The notes below the pieces were generated by a model. It saw nothing but the letters and a program-made list of their open reading frames with translations, did no database searches and was not told where the DNA came from. A DNA stretch of 64,000 nucleotides. It comes from Xestospongia muta. Taxonomy: Eukaryota; Porifera; Demospongiae; Haplosclerida; Petrosiidae. The translations under genes were made by a program, and so were the position numbers. Below, in pieces: positions 61,001-64,000 of the stretch (the stretch's first letter is position 1; the number at the start of each line of letters is the position of its first letter). The stretch lies in contig OY848918.1 of the NCBI GenBank assembly GCA_963693285.1, positions 19,789,484 to 19,853,483 on the forward strand. Direction: 5' to 3'.

Positions 61001-64000
61001 CTTACATGATCTATTTTACATATGAGAGGTGTCTAAAGCTATAAATGTTGTAAAATTTTGATTTATATACAGTTCTAATTACAAAACATGATCTCAGTGT
61101 CTACATGACAATTAATGAACAATTACAGGTTTTTGGAGTGAAATGTAAAAAATGTAGAAATGTAAAAACCATTAGTTAATTACATTCAATTTTAATTGAC
61201 CATTATCATAACCTCATCACAATTGTTTTAGAGTATTAACCACTCTATACATATTAGTAATAACATAATGAATTATTTTATCTATCCTTTGTATTGTATC
61301 ATTAGATATAGCTTTATATTATAAAGTGAATTGATCATAAATACCAACATATCCTTTATGTAGCTCAAGAGAACTCCTCTTCACTATGCTGCTTCCAATG
61401 GCCATTCTGAGATAGCTCATATACTAATTAAAGCTGGTGCATCACTGGATCCCATTGACAATGTGAGTATTTCCATTAATTAAATATGTTGTCATTACTA
61501 TAACCCTAGCATTAAACTATAATTATAGTCAGTGTCATCACTATGTTTATTACATGATATAAGTTAAATGATTTGACATTCTAAGTGATAGTGAATATAC
61601 TAAGATACTGTTTAGTAATTGTAGAATATCCTCTGATATTAACATTGACAGAAAAATTTTACTTGTATAATAGATTCTTCTGTTTGTTAGTGACTTATAA
61701 CAACATGACATATGAGTGAATGTTTACAAACTATTGCTTGTATTATTCCTAACATTTATATAACTATTATGATATCTCTGTTGTAATAATAACTGATTTC
61801 TCCTGACAGTGGTCAACATAATTAACTGTAGACATCACTTACAAAGTAGTTCATTCAGTATTGTCACAACCAGATATTTAGTGTGCTAATTTAATTTATT
61901 TTATGGTACACTCCTTTGTAGCATTATACTTTTATACATTACTGTAAATAGTTTACATTGAATGTTTTAACTACAATAAATGATGCACTTGCTTGAAGTC
62001 TAGTATTGTACAGTATATGTGTGAAAACTGTATACATTGTAATTTTTAAGATGTTTTTGAATCCCCTTTCTACTACTCAAGCTCTATCATAAGATATGTT
62101 TATTATAGATAATTTTAATAACAAATAACAGATATCATCAATGTTGAATTCATATACAGTGGTTATTACAATCATAACACATAGTATACATCATCATATG
62201 TTAGACAATTGTAATTATATGACTGGAACAACATTAATGTTAGCATTATATCAATTTAGTATATTCCCTACATTATGTTTTATTACATAATTATAGTAAT
62301 GATTATCTTATAATGCTATAATACAAAAGTCTTTCATGTTCCACTTACTATAATTTCTTTTATCACATAGAATGGACTTAGCCCCTTACATTATGCCTGC
62401 CGTAGAGGGAAAGTAGAATGTGTTGAAATATTACTGTTATGTGGTGCAGATGCCACCATAAAGAATAATAATGGCCAAACACCTGCTGACATGGTAGAAC
62501 CTGATGATATCAATAAAGAGAAAATTCTACAACTAATTGACAAGTCACTACATGGTCAGTGTATAGTTCTATACTAATGTAGTTCATTGTTACTTTCTGT
62601 ACATTAGAATGTACTTACAATAAATGTCAATACAATGATAATAATGTAACCTAGTAACATGATTTTATACTGCTAGTAATAACAGTGTCACTTTATACAT
62701 GACTATACAATCTGTACAAACTGATAATCAGGGATTACAAGCAACCACTCAGTACTATGATCAAACACTTGTCTTGACTTCACTAGTAACATATGTATGT
62801 ATAAATTACATTGAAAGTAGTTGTATAAAATGTACTGTATTAATAACAGATCAAACAAATTATTAACTACTGATATTGTTTGGAAACTTATTGAAAGTTA
62901 TTAAGAAATCATTGTTTTGACTTCTAAAGATATGTCAGTTATAATAAACAGATTAATATCATAACATGTCTTTGAAGATAATTAACATTCCATACATCAA
63001 ATTATAAACTACAGAGACTCATACAGTATAATGTTATGACATTATACATTTATACCAGTTGACAAAGCAATCCTTAATCATGAGTGTGCCAGTATTACCG
63101 TACCTATACGAAGGCTAACATATAGTGTTATACAGTATCACAGTAATAGTTATATAAAGATTTTCCTTATTTACTTTATAGATTATACTGGTTTACTTCA
63201 CAAGGCACTCAAAGAAGGCCGAATTCGATGCAAATACTCAAAGTTATCACTGTCTGGAGCTCCTGGGACAGGAAAATCATCTATCATGAATCTTTTATTA
63301 AATCTCCCACCACCTACCCTTCATCATAGTACCTCTGTAGCCACTGCTCCTGAAGTAAGAAGAATAGAGACTGCGAGTCTCATTGCAGGAAGTGAGTCGA
63401 CTGATTCTTCCTTTACAAGTCAATTTTGGGAAGAAATTAATACTCCATATGTAAAACGTATGATTGCCAAAGCTATTAAAATTGGAGTCCCATCTTCTCC
63501 TGTTGATTCTACTACACAACATGAGGATAGCAACAGTTCATCTGATGATGATGGTTCACAAGAAGAAACATCACCAGACCTCAATGAACTCACCTCAGGT
63601 TCTCCCTCAAAGCCGACAGCTCCACCTGTAGCTCAAACAGTAAATGAGATTGCTGAGATCATGCCTACTGTAAAAGAATCTCCTGAGCTATTCAACTCTC
63701 ATTGGATTTACTGTGTAGATTCAGGTGGACAAGCAGCCTTTTTGGATATTGCTCCCGCAATATTACGCTACAGTCCAGTTAATATTCTTACGCAAAAGCT
63801 AAACGAGAAGCTTGAAGACAAGCCCAAATTTTTTTTTAGCTTTAAGGGTCGAGAAATTGGAGCCCCTGTAGAGCGCGAAATTACCAATTTACAACTACTT
63901 GAGTCATCTTTTCGTTCGCTAGCATCCATAGATCAGCCTGATTTGCGCAAAATTCACGTTGAGTTTTCACATCCCGAGCCTTCTCTTCTTGTACTTGGTA
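55020..64000 (+). CDS. Second ankyrin / Roc-like GTPase gene (5' part; continues past the window)
   Basis: Exons: 55020-55037, 55223-55321, 57416-57514, 59856-59954, 61364-61462, 62371-62554 and 63182 onward. All splice sites and phases match the first gene, and exon 7 stays open with no net indel to base 64000. The P-loop GAPGTGKSS and the DSGGQ switch are retained. Ankyrin exons differ mainly by amino-acid-changing substitutions: for example LVWAAYYGNIEKV against LLWAAEYGDIEEV in exon 2, HW against HG in exon 4, and SPLHYACRRG against SPLHDACRGG in exon 6. Exon 5 is identical to that of the first gene. Downstream domains cannot be seen here. Confidence 0.8.
55490..55594. repeat. Foldback element, second copy
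   Basis: Partner of the foldback at 784-892, in the matching intron of the second gene. Arms TAGTCTCGTCCCCAGATCTA and the reverse complement of GTCTGGGGACGAGACTA. It was present before the segmental duplication. Confidence 0.7.
55953..56298. other. ~346 bp segment absent from the first gene copy
   Basis: The first copy joins GATAAGT to TTACAGGTGTTACATTTA directly (about 1240-1262), while the second has ~346 extra bases between these words. No terminal inverted repeat was evident. Insertion here or deletion in copy 1 cannot be told apart. Confidence 0.55.
59345..62370 (+). repeat. Tandem 1,508 bp ankyrin-exon duplication in the second gene
   Basis: Same structure as 4787-7797: exon starts 59856 and 61364 are 1,508 bp apart with near-identical introns. 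The exon duplication therefore predates the segmental duplication, or was homogenised afterwards. Confidence 0.85.

Larger units (their letters stand above)
54645..64000 (+). repeat. Segmental duplication of window positions ~45-9428
   Basis: The sequence repeats the first 9.4 kb of the window at an offset of 54,572-54,708 bp, with few substitutions in introns and several indels: the MITE at 1467-1730 and the segment 1810-2077 occur only in the first copy, and 55953-56298 only in the second. Similarity starts about base 45 and runs to the window end. Confidence 0.92.

Overview
The window is AT-rich eukaryotic DNA. Its genes are split into many short exons with GT-AG introns, and it holds simple repeats, MITE-like elements and decayed DNA transposons. 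The gene content is animal: an XRN2-type nuclear exoribonuclease, and ankyrin, Roc/COR-like GTPase, ZU5, UPA and Death domains on one protein. Short AT-rich introns and expanded Death/ZU5/ankyrin genes fit a sponge (demosponge) best. That placement is inference; no taxonomic marker was checked.

Layout. (1) 0.3-14.7 kb (+): a 15-exon gene assembled here by splice-phase bookkeeping into one 1,471-residue frame: five ankyrin repeats, a P-loop GTPase with DxGGQ switch and COR-like region, a Death domain, ZU5, a UPA-like region and a second Death domain. (2) 15.2-17.8 kb (+): a decayed relative (GTPase/COR remnant plus Death-like exon). A lone Death exon lies at 21.5 kb. (3) 19.7-25.5 kb: two piggyBac-type transposase relics, one inside a delimitable 2.9 kb element with TTAA flanks and inverted termini. 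(4) 26.4-35.1 kb (-): an XRN2 gene, clean through its first 18 exons but broken by stops and frame changes in the last third. One intron carries a (GA)107 tract and its expected acceptor AG reads AA. (5) 35.8-41.6 kb: three copies of a small unrecognised gene interleaved with stray XRN2 fragments and a hAT remnant. (6) 43.7-47.3 kb: a striking double palindrome and two more piggyBac relics. (7) 47.3-50.9 kb: nothing recognisable. (8) 50.9-54.6 kb: a ~1.87 kb tandem duplication. (9) 54.6-64.0 kb (+): a second copy of the 5' half of gene (1), running off the window.

The strongest signal is the comparison of the two ankyrin-GTPase genes. Their introns and GTPase exon are nearly identical, but the ankyrin exons differ by about 26 amino-acid-changing codons against 3 silent ones. 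The shared part of the GTPase exon shows about 5 changing against 12 silent. Each ankyrin repeat (except the last) is one symmetrical phase-0 exon, and one such exon lies in a 1,508 bp tandem duplication. This looks like a modular, fast-diversifying recognition array fused to a conserved GTPase/Death signalling body, in the manner of an innate immune or allorecognition receptor family. The ligand and function are unknown.
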